Both the position numbers and the translations under genes were made by a program. The notes beneath the pieces are model-generated. The model worked only from the letters and a program-made list of their open reading frames with translations. It did not search any database and was not told where the DNA came from. A stretch of DNA of 14,061 nt from Deltaproteobacteria bacterium (GTDB taxonomy: Bacteria; Desulfobacterota; DSM-4660; Desulfatiglandales; Desulfatiglandaceae): the NCBI GenBank assembly GCA_018644785.1, contig JABGPV010000134.1, forward strand, positions 1 to 14,061. Direction: 5' to 3'. Of the stretch, positions 1-5,482 are shown piece after piece; the first letter of the stretch is position 1, and each line of letters opens with the position of its first letter.

Positions 1-374
1 GTTTTTCTCAAAAAAACCGCAAGGATATCAAAGGATTTTCTCCGCATGCCATGGATCAAATGCTGCGATATGGCTGGCCGGGGAATGTGCGGGAATTGAT
101 GAATGCGGTGGAGCGGGCCGTGGTCATGAGCCGATCTGAATATATTCAACCCGAGGATCTACCCCTTGAACTTCAGAACCTTCCGCCGGAAAACGCAGTA
201 GATCCATCCCTGAAAATACCGGATGAGGGCGTTTCACTTGAAAAAATGGAAAAGGAAACCATCCTCAAAACACTGGCATCGACCTCCGGCAACAAGAGCG
301 AGGCCGCCAGAAGACTGGGTATTACCCGAAAGACCCTTCGTAAAAAGTTGAAGAACTACGAGGTGCAAGGTTGA
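1..374 (+). CDS. Sigma-54-dependent transcriptional activator, C-terminal part (5' end outside window)
   Basis: This is the last 123 codons of an NtrC-type enhancer-binding protein, open from base 3 with no start in the window. The visible part holds the end of the AAA+ ATPase domain, with GWPGNVREL (the usual form is WPGNVREL) followed by NAVERAVVMSR. After a linker of about 50 residues comes a Fis-type helix-turn-helix at the C-terminus (GNKSEAARRLGITRKTLRKKL). Proteins of this family use ATP to open sigma-54 RNA polymerase promoters from distant upstream sites. The ATG at 51 lies inside the conserved AAA+ domain, so it is not the real start. The N-terminal sensory or receiver domain is not visible, so the input signal is unknown. 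The AAA+ plus Fis-HTH assignment is secure. Whether it is a true response regulator cannot be told. Confidence 0.93.
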   Translation, partial: FSQKNRKDIKGFSPHAMDQMLRYGWPGNVRELMNAVERAVVMSRSEYIQPEDLPLELQNLPPENAVDPSLKIPDEGVSLEKMEKETILKTLASTSGNKSEAARRLGITRKTLRKKLKNYEVQG

Positions 375-414
375 ATGCCGCTAGAATTCCGCAGTCATTC
401 GCTGCCCACGGCAC

Positions 415-440
415 TCCCGGGTAAAGTTTCAACCTCGGGA
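415..440 (+). terminator. Terminator-like hairpin after the sigma-54 activator
   Basis: TCCCGGG (415-421) pairs with CCTCGGGA (434-440), giving seven pairs including one G-U, with a 12-nt loop. A loose T-rich stretch (TTTCATTCAACTT) follows. It sits 41 bp after the activator stop and just before the promoter of the next gene, which suits a terminator. The T tract is weak. Confidence 0.4.
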
Positions 441-451
441 TTTCATTCAAC

Positions 452-480
452 TTGACATTACAGACGATATATATTAGTAT
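452..480 (+). promoter_or_regulatory. Sigma-70-type promoter for the small membrane-protein gene
   Basis: A perfect -35 box TTGACA (452-457), a 17-bp spacer and a -10 box TAGTAT (475-480) are present. Transcription would start near 487, leaving a leader of about 100 nt before the ATG at 590. This is the best promoter match I found in the window. Confidence 0.6.
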
Positions 481-487
481 TTCGATA

Positions 488-524
488 GGTTTAAGGCTTT
501 TGCAGCTTCTGCAGTTGGTTTAAG
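488..524 (+). repeat. Direct repeat GGTTTAAG flanking a small inverted repeat in the leader
   Basis: The octamer GGTTTAAG occurs at 488-495 and again at 517-524, a 29-bp period. Between them TGCAG (501-505) and CTGCA (509-513) form a perfect 5-bp inverted repeat with a 3-nt loop. The first copy lies at the predicted transcription start of the promoter at 452-480, so this could be an operator or an RNA structure. It could also be coincidence. Confidence 0.4.
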
Positions 525-589
525 CGCCCGGAGTGAAACTTTTCATAACCCGATCATTTAACCTTTCATAGTGATTGGAGGAAACGGTA

Positions 590-766
590 ATGAAGGCGCT
601 ATGCATCATTCTCACGGGATTGGGAGTGGCTCTTTCCTTTTTCACCTTCCTCTTCTTTACCCTTGAAGACCAGACACCCTATGCGGATCCCGTTCCCATG
701 TGGCCCATGTTCCTGGGTGTGGTCATGATCGTTCTGGGTCTCGTATGCTACAGTAGGAAATCTTAG
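590..766 (+). CDS. Small two-helix membrane protein, 58 aa, unknown function
   Basis: The start is ATG 590, because GGAGG (577-581) lies 8 nt upstream; a TTG at 575 in the same frame overlaps that ribosome-binding site and is rejected. The protein has a hydrophobic segment at about residues 3-25, a short polar loop with DQTPYADPVPMW, a second hydrophobic segment at about 36-54, and a basic tail (YSRKS). This predicts two membrane helices. I do not recognise a family. It stands alone behind its own promoter and a leader of about 100 nt, and is convergent with the UbiB-like gene. The strong start signals argue that it is a real gene. Confidence 0.75.
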   Translation: MKALCIILTGLGVALSFFTFLFFTLEDQTPYADPVPMWPMFLGVVMIVLGLVCYSRKS

Positions 767-826
767 GGCTCGCTCAAATATAATGAGTTAATCTTTCCTG
801 CCGGATGCCCTAACCCATTGGATTTT

Positions 827-2524
827 TCACATCTTCCTGCGTCGCAGAATGGAAATCAGCAGCGAAAACCCGATGACCCCTGCCAAGATGAACCCCGCAA
901 GCCCGATCAGAGGAATACCGTGCCATCTGGGGGGAATCCCCGACAGGACAACCAGAGAAGATCCGATGATCAATGCCGCCAGCACAATGGCAAAAACCAG
1001 CCTGTTGGCACTTCGATTGTAAGTATTGAGCAGGGGTTCAAGGCCGGAATGGCCGAATTCAATCTTCATTTTGCCTTCCCTGGCCTGTTTGAGGATTGAC
1101 CTTAACTCTCCCGGAATTTCCCGTCCCAGCTGGATCAGTTCCGTACCGATTTCCAGCATATCCCCGGCGATCCGTTTGGGATTCATCCGTTCCTCTTGAA
1201 CTTGTCGAACAAAGGGTTCAGCCTGTTTCAGGATGTCAATAGCCGGATCCAGCATTTTAGCAATCCCTTCGATGGTTCCCAAAGCTTTCATCATCAGGTA
1301 AAGATCGGGTTTGATCGTCAGCCCATGGGTGGTAACGGTCTCAATCAGCTTCTGAAACAACTTTCCCATCTCCAGTCTGCCCTGACGCCCGTAAACCTGT
1401 TCCTCCAAAAGATCCGTGAGGTCCCGTTCCAGCCTCCCCCGATCCGGGTCCTGATCATAAACGGAGAGCCTTAAGACGGACTCCGTGATTTTTCGTTCGT
1501 TTTTTCCAGCGAGGCTGATGACGAAATCCGTAAAGTCCTCCCGCTCATCCCGACGGATGCGACCCATCATGCCGAAATCCAGAAAACAGATGACATTGTT
1601 TGAAAGGATAAAGATATTTCCCGGATGGGGATCCGCATGGAAAAACCCATGGACAAAAATTTGTTTCATAACCAGGTCGGCGCCGTTTTCAGCCAGGGTA
1701 TGAAGATTGCATCCATTTTCCTCGAGCGCCTCGAAATCCGTAACCTTGTTACCTTCAATATATTCGATGGTCAGCACGCGGGATGAGTTGAATTCTCTGT
1801 AAATTTTCGGAACATAAATCGTATGCTCTCCCAAAAACTGACGTGAAAAGCGCTCCGTTTGATAGGCTTCTATGGTGTAGTCAATTTCCTTTTCCAGGCT
1901 TCGGGCAAATTCTTCTACGATGCGGGTGGGGCGCTGGACCTCCATTTCCTCCACATGACGTTCCATAAGGGAAGCCAGGTGAAGCAGGATTTCCAGATCC
2001 ACTTCAATGATTTTCCGAATGCCGGGCCTCTGGACCTTAACCACCACCTCATCTCCATCCATCAACCTCGCTCGGTGCACCTGGCCGATGGAAGCGGCGG
2101 CCAGCGGCTCCGTTTCAAAATGGGCAAACAGTTCCTCCGGCGCCCCCCCGAGCTCTTCGGCAATGATGGTTCTGGCCTCCTCGTAGGGGAAAGGCGGCAC
2201 ATGATCCTGGAGTTTGCTCAATTCGCGGGAATATTCCAGAGGGACCAGGTCCGGCCGCGTTGAGAGGATCTGTCCCAGTTTGATAAATGTGGGTCCCAGC
2301 TCTTCCACCGCCATTCGAACCCTTTCGGCTCGGGATAGCTTTTCGATCTGCTCGCGCCGTTTTCTGGAAATCATCTGGAGGCCAATTTCAATATATTGTT
2401 CAATTTTAAGGGTTTCTATGATATCTCCAAAACCATACTTGAACAATACACCCAGGATTTCCCGATACCGGTTGAGGTGTCGATAGGTGCGACCCACGAT
2501 TCCGATTTTGCGGATGCTCAACAT
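827..2524 (-). CDS. UbiB/ABC1 (AarF) family atypical kinase, membrane-anchored
   Basis: This 565-residue protein has the full set of UbiB/ABC1 hallmarks. These are the KxGQ motif (K82-Q85, in FIKLGQILSTRPD), the alanine-rich nucleotide loop AAAS (142-145), the ATP-binding lysine in VVKVQRP (K163), the catalytic loop HADPHPGN (296-303) and DFG (316-318). Two hydrophobic helices close the C-terminus, with a basic tail (RRRKM). UbiB proteins are membrane-associated ATPases or kinases that support coenzyme Q and other isoprenoid-lipid metabolism. No ubi or men gene is in the window, so the substrate is unknown; a menaquinone or other lipid role is a guess. I chose ATG 2524 because AGGAG lies 7 nt upstream and a plausible promoter (2558-2586) starts transcription downstream of the longer TTG start at 2602. 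It is divergent from the LeuB-like gene and convergent with the 58-aa gene. Confidence 0.93.
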   Translation of the reverse strand: MLSIRKIGIVGRTYRHLNRYREILGVLFKYGFGDIIETLKIEQYIEIGLQMISRKRREQIEKLSRAERVRMAVEELGPTFIKLGQILSTRPDLVPLEYSRELSKLQDHVPPFPYEEARTIIAEELGGAPEELFAHFETEPLAAASIGQVHRARLMDGDEVVVKVQRPGIRKIIEVDLEILLHLASLMERHVEEMEVQRPTRIVEEFARSLEKEIDYTIEAYQTERFSRQFLGEHTIYVPKIYREFNSSRVLTIEYIEGNKVTDFEALEENGCNLHTLAENGADLVMKQIFVHGFFHADPHPGNIFILSNNVICFLDFGMMGRIRRDEREDFTDFVISLAGKNERKITESVLRLSVYDQDPDRGRLERDLTDLLEEQVYGRQGRLEMGKLFQKLIETVTTHGLTIKPDLYLMMKALGTIEGIAKMLDPAIDILKQAEPFVRQVQEERMNPKRIAGDMLEIGTELIQLGREIPGELRSILKQAREGKMKIEFGHSGLEPLLNTYNRSANRLVFAIVLAALIIGSSLVVLSGIPPRWHGIPLIGLAGFILAGVIGFSLLISILRRRKM

Positions 2525-2531
2525 GCCGGAT

Positions 2532-2536
2532 CTCCT
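2532..2536 (-). promoter_or_regulatory. Ribosome-binding site fixing the UbiB-like start
   Basis: AGGAG on the minus strand ends 7 nt before ATG 2524. It favours this start over an in-frame TTG at 2602, which would add 26 residues and has no comparable site. Confidence 0.7.
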
Positions 2537-2557
2537 CTCAGTGAGGGTTTCTTTCCA

Positions 2558-2586
2558 TATATACCAGAGCGCATATTGCAGTCCAA
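2558..2586 (-). promoter_or_regulatory. Possible promoter for the UbiB-like gene (extended -10)
   Basis: On the minus strand TTGGAC (2586-2581), a 17-bp spacer and TATATA (2563-2558) line up, with TGG directly before the -10 box giving an extended -10 (TGnTATATA). Transcription would start near 2551, about 27 nt before the ATG. A second -35-like TTGACA at 2602-2597 has no good -10 box at the right distance. Confidence 0.45.
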
Positions 2587-2609
2587 AGCGAACAAATGTC
2601 AATTAAAAG

Positions 2610-2639
2610 ATGATTTATGGCGTCATCTTCTGATATAAG
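2610..2639 (+). promoter_or_regulatory. Possible promoter for the LeuB-like gene (extended -10)
   Basis: TGATATAAG (2631-2639) is an extended -10 element (TGnTATAAG). An 18-bp spacer separates it from a poor -35 (ATGATT, 2610-2615). Transcription would start near 2645, about 33 nt before ATG 2678. The in-frame GTG at 2639 lies upstream of this start, which supports the ATG. Confidence 0.42.
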
Positions 2640-2677
2640 TGTCGACTTTGAATATTAATAGAATCCGAGGAGAAATC

Positions 2678-3775
2678 ATGAAAAAGACCATTGCAATCCT
2701 GGAAGGCGACGGCATCGGCCCTGAAATCATGCGGGAAGCCATCAAGGTCCTGAAAGCCGTTATGGAAAAATACGGCCACACCTTTAAACTGATTTACGCC
2801 CCTTTCGGCGCATCAGCATACTTTTCCGATGGGTCGCCATTTCCTGACAAAACCAAACGCATTTGCGATGAGGCCGACGTCATTGCCAAAGGCCCTGTGG
2901 GTCTGGCCGTCGAAGAAATGCACCGGATTCCACAGGAACACCGTCCGGAACTGGGGGCCATCCTGCCCCTTCGAAAACGCTATGACACCTTCGCCAATTT
3001 CAGGCCCGTAAGGCTGCCTGCGGGTCTCAAATCTTTCTCCCCCCTCAAGGATGAGGTGATTGGTGACGGAATTGATATCCTGATGATTCGTGAGCTGGTG
3101 GGCGGCATCTATTTTGGCGACAAAGTTGAAGGTTCCATGACGGAAATGAAATATGCCCGGGATGACTGCATCTACAAAGCAGAGGATGTGCGACGGGTGG
3201 CCATGGTGGCATTTGAAGAAGCCAGAAAGAGAAAAGCGAAACTAACCAACATCCATAAAGCCAACATTCTGGCCACATCCCGTTTCTGGCAGGAGATTGT
3301 GGAAGCGGTTGCTGAGGACTATCCCGACGTACCTTATCAGTCGGTCCTGGTGGACAATGCCGCCTTTCAACTGGTGGTCAATCCCACTCAGTTTAACGGG
3401 GTAATGCTGCTGGAAAATATGCAGGGTGACATCCTCACGGACCAGGCGGGCGGTATTATCGGATCTCTTGGCCTTATGCCTTCTGCCTGCATCGGGCCGG
3501 AAAAGGGGTATGTGGAACCGGCTCACGGTTCCGCCCCGGATATCGCCGGAAAGAATATGGCCAACCCCTATTCCATGATCGGAAGCATTGCCCTGCTCTT
3601 TGAAGAATGTCTGGCACTGCCGGAAGAAGCATCGGATATCTGGAACGGCATTTTTAAGATTTTTGAAGAGGGATTCATCACCAGCGACCTCCTGACCCCC
3701 TGGCATACGGAGAAAAACGTTCTGACAACCTCACAATTCGGTGAAAAGGTCGTTCGGAACATTCTCGCAGGTTGA
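2678..3775 (+). CDS. LeuB-like NAD-dependent beta-decarboxylating dehydrogenase (isocitrate/isopropylmalate family)
   Basis: The 365-residue product belongs to the isocitrate/isopropylmalate dehydrogenase family, which oxidises and decarboxylates 2-hydroxy acids using a divalent metal and NAD(P). Visible motifs are LEGDGIGPEI (8-17), RELVGGIYFG with catalytic Tyr145, HKAN with catalytic Lys194, metal-binding aspartates D226 (VDNAAF), D251 and D255 (GDILTD), and HGSAPDIAGK (283-292), whose Asp-Ile favours NAD over NADP. Length and framework fit 3-isopropylmalate dehydrogenase best. However, the substrate-specificity stretch reads PELGAILPLRK instead of the usual ETGLL.LRK type, one residue longer, and no leuA, leuC or leuD gene is nearby. 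A leucine-pathway role is therefore plausible but unproven; a malate, tartrate or other 2-hydroxyacid substrate is possible. AGGAG (2668-2672) lies 5 nt before ATG 2678 and sets the start. Confidence 0.85.
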   Translation: MKKTIAILEGDGIGPEIMREAIKVLKAVMEKYGHTFKLIYAPFGASAYFSDGSPFPDKTKRICDEADVIAKGPVGLAVEEMHRIPQEHRPELGAILPLRKRYDTFANFRPVRLPAGLKSFSPLKDEVIGDGIDILMIRELVGGIYFGDKVEGSMTEMKYARDDCIYKAEDVRRVAMVAFEEARKRKAKLTNIHKANILATSRFWQEIVEAVAEDYPDVPYQSVLVDNAAFQLVVNPTQFNGVMLLENMQGDILTDQAGGIIGSLGLMPSACIGPEKGYVEPAHGSAPDIAGKNMANPYSMIGSIALLFEECLALPEEASDIWNGIFKIFEEGFITSDLLTPWHTEKNVLTTSQFGEKVVRNILAG

Positions 3776-3785
3776 CGTTTATTGA

Positions 3786-3828
3786 CCATTGCCGGGAAAT
3801 TCCCGTTCCCATGTTTTCCCGGCGATGG
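3786..3828. terminator. Strong 14-bp-stem hairpin between convergent genes
   Basis: CCATTGCCGGGAAA (3786-3799) pairs with TTTCCCGGCGATGG (3815-3828), fourteen pairs with a single G-U, around a 15-nt loop. It lies between the stop of the LeuB-like gene (3775) and the stop of the convergent C_GCAxxG gene (3879), a classic place for a bidirectional terminator. Neither side has an immediate T run, so it may be a 3'-end stabiliser rather than an intrinsic terminator. Confidence 0.6.
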
Positions 3829-3846
3829 CCTTCAAATGGTTTTTCC

Positions 3847-3867
3847 GGATTAGGAAACTCCTAATTC
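3847..3867. repeat. Second inverted repeat in the convergent intergenic region
   Basis: ATTAGGA (3849-3855) and TCCTAAT (3859-3865) are a perfect 7-bp inverted repeat with a 3-nt loop, extendable by a G-U and a G-C pair to 3847-3867. It lies 12 bp from the stop of the C_GCAxxG gene and would form just after that gene in its transcript. There is no T run. It is likely a 3'-end hairpin for the minus-strand gene. Confidence 0.4.
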
Positions 3868-3878
3868 AAAGCTTTCGC

Positions 3879-4448
3879 TCAACCTTTCGAGTCACAATTC
3901 AAGGGTTCATTCTTGAGGTTTTCAACATTATTTCCGAATGGTTTTGATGCAATCTCTTCTTTTGGTGAACAGACCAAACCGGCTGCAAATTCAGCCACAT
4001 CCGTGATAATTTCCCTGCAATGCAGTGCATGCTCTCTGCAAAGCCACTTTTCTTTCCACGGGTCACAGATTTCTCTGCACAGGGTGTTCCCATATTTCTG
4101 CTTCACCATATTGGGGATTTGATTAAATAACCGGTACAATCCGGGATTACCATAGAGCTCCTTTGCGGATTTTTTCGCCACATCTCTTCTGTCTTCACCT
4201 TCCGGCAGATCACTTCTGCCGTGAACCGCGCCCACCGCCAACACGGCCCCGGTGATTGCGCCGCAGGTATCTCCATATAGCCCAACACCCCCACCAAAAC
4301 CGGTGGCCACCCTCTGGATGGTCTTGGGTAGACCCGTATCCACATGTGTCAATACCGCTTCCAGAACACATTCGGCGCAATTATACCCTTTTGAAAAGTT
4401 TTTTCGGGCCCTCTCCCTGATATCTGCAATTCTCTTTTCTGCTTCCAA
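3879..4448 (-). CDS. C_GCAxxG_C_C family cysteine-rich protein (putative redox-active)
   Basis: The 189-residue protein shows the family pattern. NCAECVLEAV (C24, C27) is followed by ATGFGGGVGLYGDTCGAITG (C62), the glycine-rich block with GCAxxG in the form TCGAITG, and then by TLCREICDPW (C124, C128), LCREH (C137) and HCREII (C144). C160 and C185 lie near the C-terminus, making nine cysteines. The family is common in anaerobes and is usually described as putatively redox-active or metal-binding; no reaction is established. There is no signal peptide, so it should be cytoplasmic. The start is TTG 4448. A stop lies four codons upstream in frame with no ATG between, and AGGGAG (4455-4460) sits 6 nt before the TTG. 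It is transcribed alone, away from the CGGC-domain gene. Confidence 0.85.
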   Translation of the reverse strand: MEAEKRIADIRERARKNFSKGYNCAECVLEAVLTHVDTGLPKTIQRVATGFGGGVGLYGDTCGAITGAVLAVGAVHGRSDLPEGEDRRDVAKKSAKELYGNPGLYRLFNQIPNMVKQKYGNTLCREICDPWKEKWLCREHALHCREIITDVAEFAAGLVCSPKEEIASKPFGNNVENLKNEPLNCDSKG

Positions 4449-4454
4449 ATTTGA

Positions 4455-4460
4455 CTCCCT
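4455..4460 (-). promoter_or_regulatory. Ribosome-binding site supporting a TTG start
   Basis: AGGGAG on the minus strand is 6 nt from TTG 4448. The upstream in-frame stop at 4461-4463 leaves no alternative start with the same reading frame. Confidence 0.6.
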
Positions 4461-4740
4461 TCAGCGTTCGTTACATGGTGCCGGCATAAAGCAACACCTG
4501 ATTGGGTCTATTCGTTAAACATCAAAACCGGATGGAAAGTTCTTCACCCCTTGTAAACATACACGATCCATCCAAGCGATGCCTTCCTAAATGCTCGCGT
4601 ATCATTTGAGGCAATCTATACCGATTTTCAAAAAGATGCCAATCAATAAATTGAAAAGCGTTCCACGCGAGAGCATAAGCAATCCTTGAAACCACAGACT
4701 TTGCCTGGGAATTGTGTATCTCCCGTAGGAAACAAAGGCG

Positions 4741-4830
4741 TTACATCTTTTTTCGAATGTAATCCGCAGTTACCATATGTCCCAAAGCATTCATGTGTCC
4801 GTCGGTGGGAAAATAGCGTTTCTTCCCCAT
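4741..4830 (-). pseudogene. Remnant of an SGNH/GDSL hydrolase C-terminus
   Basis: A 29-codon minus-strand frame ends in RYFPTDGHMNALGHMVTA and a short basic tail before a natural-looking TAA. The pattern YFPTDGHxNxxGH is the last conserved block of SGNH/GDSL-type hydrolases, which supplies the catalytic Asp and His (DGH.N..GH). An upstream in-frame stop (TAA, 4834-4836) and the absence of the Ser, Gly and Asn blocks show that no intact enzyme is present. Another frame just upstream (HHMVKDGEE) may be the preceding part, joined by a frameshift near 4820. This rests on one motif. Confidence 0.5.
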
Positions 4831-4940
4831 CCTTTACCATGTGATGGTCCCGAAGTATCCACATTTCCCAAATAAATCTGTTCCAAGAAATATGATTTTA
4901 TACTAGAATACCAAAATGGCAATGCTGCATTGATTTCTTT

Positions 4941-4949
4941 TGATATAAT
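4941..4949 (+). promoter_or_regulatory. Extended -10 promoter for the CGGC-domain gene
   Basis: TGATATAAT is a perfect -10 hexamer (TATAAT, 4944-4949) with the TG of an extended -10. No -35 box is recognisable at 16-18 bp. Transcription would start near 4956, just before the ribosome-binding site at 4957, giving a leader of only about 16 nt. Confidence 0.5.
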
Positions 4950-4971
4950 TCTGCTTGAGGAGATTTAATTT

Positions 4972-5337
4972 ATGGAAAAGATTCTAATTGTTGGATGTAA
5001 AAAAGCCATGGATGATGTCTGTATCGGTTGTTCCAGGTGTCTTGTGGCCTTTAATCGAAGGGAAGGGGATTTCAGCTCATATGAGAAAGGGGATGCGGAA
5101 GTGATGGGGCTTTTGAATTGCGGAGACTGCCCCGGGGCAACCATCGTCACCCGATTGGCACAAGTGAACCTCTGGAACAAGCCTATGGATGAAACGGTTA
5201 CTAAGATTCATTTGGGACCTTGCATCATAGATCATTGTCCTTATGAAAAAATTCTGACAAAAAAGATCAAGGCCAAAGCTGGCGTGGACGTTATAGAAGG
5301 CACCCACCCCTACAAACCTGATAACATCTTTGGGTAA
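4972..5337 (+). CDS. CGGC-domain protein, variant with CGDC motif
   Basis: This 121-residue cytoplasmic protein matches the CGGC-domain family, small cysteine-rich proteins thought to bind metal. It opens with KILIVGCKK (C9), followed by CIGCSRC (C17, C20, C23), GLLNCGDCPG (C50, C53), a KIHLGPC segment (C84), HCPY (C89) and the closing VIEGTHPY. The family motif CGGCPG is here CGDCPG, with an aspartate at residue 52. The other landmarks are intact, so the fold should be kept. Function in the family is not established; metal or redox handling is the usual inference from the cysteines. GAGGAG (4957-4962) lies 9 nt before the ATG. It is divergent from the C_GCAxxG_C_C gene, another cysteine-rich protein of anaerobes. 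Confidence 0.8.
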   Translation: MEKILIVGCKKAMDDVCIGCSRCLVAFNRREGDFSSYEKGDAEVMGLLNCGDCPGATIVTRLAQVNLWNKPMDETVTKIHLGPCIIDHCPYEKILTKKIKAKAGVDVIEGTHPYKPDNIFG

Positions 5338-5342
5338 GCTGG

Positions 5343-5362
5343 AAGCCATTCCTCTGTGGCTT
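5343..5362 (+). terminator. Weak hairpin after the CGGC-domain gene
   Basis: AAGCCA (5343-5348) and TGGCTT (5357-5362) form a perfect 6-bp stem with an 8-nt loop, 5 bp after the stop codon. There is no T run, so termination here is uncertain. The rest of the gap up to 5482 shows nothing else I can support. Confidence 0.25.
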
Positions 5363-5482
5363 GGGAATAAACGCCACGTACCCAAAGTAATCCGCCAGGA
5401 AATCGGTTATGAAAAAGAAGTTCTATTCTGCGTTTACTTATTTTGCTGGCTTCAGGGTTAATTCAGGTGAATATAAACTAAG

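Larger units (their letters stand above)
4449..4971. other. 523-bp gene-poor intergenic region with decayed coding sequence
   Basis: The divergent flanking genes leave 523 bp without an intact gene. At 4741-4830 (minus) there is a short remnant resembling an SGNH hydrolase C-terminus. In the same frame after its stop, 72 codons stay open down to a TGA at 4522-4524. From a GTG at 4695 that would be 57 residues (with AYALAWNAFQFIDW), but it has no ribosome-binding site at a good distance and matches no family I know. A 73-codon frame at 4643-4864 (minus) overlaps both and looks like noise. The right end carries the promoter of the CGGC-domain gene. Confidence 0.6.

Noticed and set aside
818..1099. 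93-residue plus-strand frame overlapping the 3' end of the UbiB-like gene
   Set aside because: Its polar, repetitive composition is what antisense of the hydrophobic C-terminal helices would give; there is no start signal.
1859..2263. 134-residue plus-strand open frame inside the UbiB-like gene
   Set aside because: It is antisense to the conserved kinase core, with low-complexity translation and no start signals.
2597..2602. Perfect TTGACA on the minus strand upstream of the UbiB-like gene
   Set aside because: At 17 bp the -10 would be GCAATA, a poor match. The TTGGAC-17-TATATA arrangement with an extended -10 is better.
3242..3706. 154-residue minus-strand open frame inside the LeuB-like gene
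   Set aside because: It lies opposite a complete gene with all catalytic motifs and has no family pattern, so it is a shadow frame.
4643..4864. 73-residue minus-strand open frame in the 523-bp gap
   Set aside because: Its translation has no family pattern, and the SGNH-like motif is in a different frame of the same DNA. Only its HHMVKDGEE part may belong to the remnant.
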